Shown: one piece after another, positions 61,623 to 64,000 of the stretch | Numbering within the stretch: the first letter of the stretch is position 1 | Layout of the letters: every line of letters begins with the position of its first letter | NCBI RefSeq assembly: GCF_001659605.2 | Contig: NC_035174.2 | Span: 3,598,389 to 3,662,388, forward strand | DNA: 64,000 bases | DNA from: Manihot esculenta | Lineage: Eukaryota > Streptophyta > Magnoliopsida > Malpighiales > Euphorbiaceae | Direction of reading: 5' to 3' | Position numbers and translations under genes: made by a program | Notes under the pieces: generated by a model | The model's input: the letters and a program-made list of their open reading frames with translations, nothing else | The model's database searches: none | What the model was told of the DNA's origin: nothing

Positions 61623-62280
61623 ATGTCCAAGCACACAACAGACAAAATAAAGAAGGATGCAAAGTACTACGTTTGGGATGAGCAATACCTTTGGAAGCAT
61701 TATTCTGACCAAGTGATAAGGAGGTACATACCAGAGCAAGAGATAGCCTCAGTCCTTACATTCTGTCATTCATACAGTTGTGGTGGACACTTTGGACCAC
61801 GAAAGACAGCCCACAAAATCCTTGAAAGTGGACTATTTTGGCCTAACATTTTTCGAGATGCCTATTTGTTTTGCAGATCATGTGCACGATGCCAGCAAAC
61901 TGGAAATCTAAGCAATAAAAATCAAATGCCTCAAAATCCCATCATGGTTTGCGAGATATTCGATGTATGGGGCCATTTCCGCCATCCTTTGGATATACCT
62001 ATATAATCCTCGCAGTAGATTATGTATCCAAATGGATAGAAGCTAAAGCAATAAGAACCGATGATGCAAAAGCGGTAGTGGATTTTGTGAAAACCAACAT
62101 CTTTGCTAGGCATGAGGTGCCCAAGGCAATCATCAACGATAGAGGGACTCACTTTTATAACAAGGTAGTGGAAAATCTTCTCAAAAAGCACCATGTTATA
62201 CACAGAACATCCACAGCCTACCAACCTCAAACGAATGGGCAAGCTGAAGTATCTAATAGAGAAATCAAGGGGGTTATCCA
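61623..62280 (+). pseudogene. Athila-like integrase, frameshifted and truncated
   Basis: An HHCC zinc finger (FCHSYSCGGHFGPRKTAHK through CARCQ) lies at about 61760-61900. The core resumes in another frame from about 61949 with VDYVSKWIEAKA, NDRGTHF (second acidic residue kept) and NGQAEVSNREIKG (Glu kept). The first catalytic Asp is missing: about 14 bases appear lost near 61967, between what look like short atgggg repeats. The sequence ends at about 62280. Confidence 0.85.
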
Positions 62281-62510
62281 AAATTTTGCATTGGCTATTT
62301 TTTACCAAAATTTCCATTAGATACTTCAGCTTGCCCTTTTTGGTTATCCATTGGGTAGTGAAAAATCTTCTCAAAATAACCTTTTTGGGTATCTAATAGA
62401 TAATTTTGCATTTTAATTATTTTTTTGGATATTTTGGGTATTTTCGTAATTTTGCATATTAGGGTTTTATTTCTATTATAAATAGTCTCCATTGGCTATT
62501 AGAAAGACAC
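62233..62510. repeat. Scrambled patch of short direct and inverted copies
   Basis: Pieces of the integrase end recur: gtagtg.aaaatcttctcaaaa at 62165 and 62355, gtatctaatag at 62249 and 62389, aattttgca at 62282 and 62402, and an inverted copy of gggcaagctgaagtatctaa (62237) at 62315-62338. 62400-62625 then holds AT-rich sequence with a TATAAATAG box (62477) that I cannot assign. Confidence 0.75.
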
Positions 62511-62625
62511 TTTTCAATCTTTGAGAAATTTCAATAAGACTTTTCGTCTTTTAGTCTATCTTTTCTCTTATTTCGTTTTAGCCAAATGATATTGGTTAAA
62601 ACTCCTGACGAAGTCTAAATAGTCA

Positions 62626-64000
62626 TTTATGAGTGTTATAAGATTAACGATATATTAGCCTATTAAAAGGACTTTTTAATTCATAGAAAAAAGTTTTGCC
62701 AATTATTCTGTATGTTAAGTTATTAGTCTAGATATAATTCATAGTCCAAACGATACCAAATTTGAAGTATATACACTTAAATCTTAAATCCAGTAATAGA
62801 AAATATTTTGAAATATATGGAGGATGGTTGTAAACATGAGTTCTATTTCAAAACATTTTTCTACTTACCAATAAATATTTCCTTTTTGACCTTTCAAAAA
62901 TATTTAGATCTCAAATATAATTATCTCAGATAAAATTTTAAGTTCGTTAAAAATTTTATTTGTGAGATTGTTTTATTGTTATAGATTTGATATTTAAATC
63001 CAGTTTTTATATCAACTTATAATAGCTAGATTTTTTACTATAAATAGCTTGCACCTCTACAAAGAAAAGATGCTCCCATTTTCTACTTTATCCTTTCCTT
63101 CATTATATTCTCTGTTGGGTTATAAATTAGAACTAAATTTTATTATTCTAATCCTATAAATTAATTTTCTAGAAAATTCTGTTTTGTCCTAGGAAACAGT
63201 ATCCAACACGACTCAAATTTTATTATTTTATCCTACTTTTACAACAAACTTTAGCATAATATTGTTGATATAGTCTCTACAAAATTATCCGAAATAGAAA
63301 GTGGATACTCAAAATGTTATAATCCTTATAAATGGATTGAGTTATGGGTTCATTGCTGGAATTATCCGAGGACGAAATCTTCTTTTTGCGACCTATGGTT
63401 GCAAGGGAACAAACTCCTTATTGAGAATATGAAAATCTCTTGAATTGAAGTACTAAAAAACTTTGGTAATTTTTCTTATATTTCTTTTATTGAATTGTTG
63501 AACTTAAAAACAAGAGGAAGATATAACCATCTTCTAAAAACAGGAAACTATTAAACAACATGGAGGATTACCCTCCTACCACTAAGGAAAGCTAAAGCTA
63601 ACTTACACTATCTATATCATGGATTAACCACTAAGAATATGGCTAAATCACTAGCTACATAACTCTTGAAAATAAGAAAACTAACTTGCAAAAAACTAAA
63701 TTACATTATTTGCTAACACAAAATCAAAATCTTGAATCTAAAAATAGGATCCCATGGTTGAAACCTCAAAATTTTAAAAATTATATATTGGAGCTCTATA
63801 TCTCATCCACGGTTAGTAAAAATTTGTATATGTCAAAGTTAGTATTGTATAGGGCACATACGTAAGCATAGGTGTGGATGGAGAACTAAATATGAATGGA
63901 TTATAAATAAGAATTTATAACTTACACTTTTATTTTAAAAAAATCAATATTCATTGTTTTGTTTGACATATATGCATAATTTTTTTTTAATAAAAAGAGG
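62626..64000 (-). other. 3' flank of a further PME copy beyond the window
   Basis: Follows the A-type flank from gagtgttataagattaa (21929) through to ttttttttaataaaaagagg (23084-23103). At this offset (about 40.9 kb from A) a PME stop codon is expected near 64257, outside the window. The flank lacks both the MITE and the solo LTR found before copy C. Confidence 0.75.

Larger units (their letters stand above)
55117..62280 (+). mobile_element. Decayed Athila-like Ty3/gypsy element, no RT, 3' end lost
   Basis: A chimeric 5' LTR, a tRNA-Asp primer site, gag, retropepsin, the CLPKQ linker, and an integrase zinc finger and core are in canonical order; RT and RNase H are missing. The element stops abruptly at about 62280 with no 3' LTR. 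Several stops and frameshifts are present. It may be a relative of the partner that once mobilised the element at 3965-10977, with which it shares the primer site and linker repeats. Confidence 0.88.

Noticed and set aside
62400..62625. Endogenous pararetrovirus or a complete small LTR element
   Set aside because: A TATAAATAG box alone is not enough; no coding region, primer site or matching repeat was found.

Overview
This is nuclear DNA of a flowering plant, most likely a dicot. It carries intron-containing genes for a plant pectin methylesterase (PME), plant-type LTR retrotransposons with plant tRNA-Asp and tRNA-iMet primer sites, a Mutator-type MITE and a LINE-type DUF4283 fragment. The species cannot be fixed from sequence alone. 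A woody eudicot would fit, but that is a guess. There is no bacterial gene, CRISPR array, rRNA or tRNA gene that I can see.

The only cellular genes form a tandem array of secreted PMEs, all on the minus strand. Four copies are complete (A 23359-24780, B 31523-32946, C 44405-45828, D 52599-54022). A fifth (copy 0) is cut by the left edge at 1-47. The 3' flank of a sixth ends the window at 62626-64000. By my reading the exons of A-D encode identical 371-residue proteins with all five PME signature regions, and they lack the inhibitor-like pro-region. A and B, with the DNA between them (about 22.86-33.07 kb), are duplicated as C and D (about 42.9-54.15 kb), offset by about 21.05 kb.

Region by region: 1-1566 is the copy 0 start, its promoter, a DUF4283 scrap and a retroelement remnant with a 30-bp minisatellite. 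1567-20658 is a three-level nest: a solo LTR (TSD TTTTC) holds a full-length Tekay-like chromovirus (3264-19666, TSD AAAAT), whose 5' LTR holds a 7.0-kb non-autonomous Athila-like element (3965-10977, TSD ATATG). 20659-23358 is relic retroelement DNA and the A 3' flank. 24847-31232 separates A and B and holds two solo LTRs. 34519-39281 is a tandem array of TRIM units, interrupted by another solo LTR. 39282-44404 holds a copia RNase H relic, a Tekay-type solo LTR and a 958-bp MULE MITE filled with (GAA)n. 45895-52308 repeats the A-B interval. 54147-62280 has an LTR fragment and a decayed Athila-like element (gag, protease, integrase, no reverse transcriptase) split by an inverted solo LTR. 62281-62510 is a scrambled repair-like patch.

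The cellular logic is simple: several copies of one secreted cell-wall enzyme with near-identical promoters, probably raising dosage in one tissue. The family resembles pollen PMEs. The rest is retrotransposon turnover around and between the copies. The less ordinary signals are the palindromic half-site arrays at a conserved place in several LTR families, a possible hidden fifth PME exon, a chimeric LTR, the TRIM tandem array, and recombination breakpoints that give copy D a different upstream promoter.
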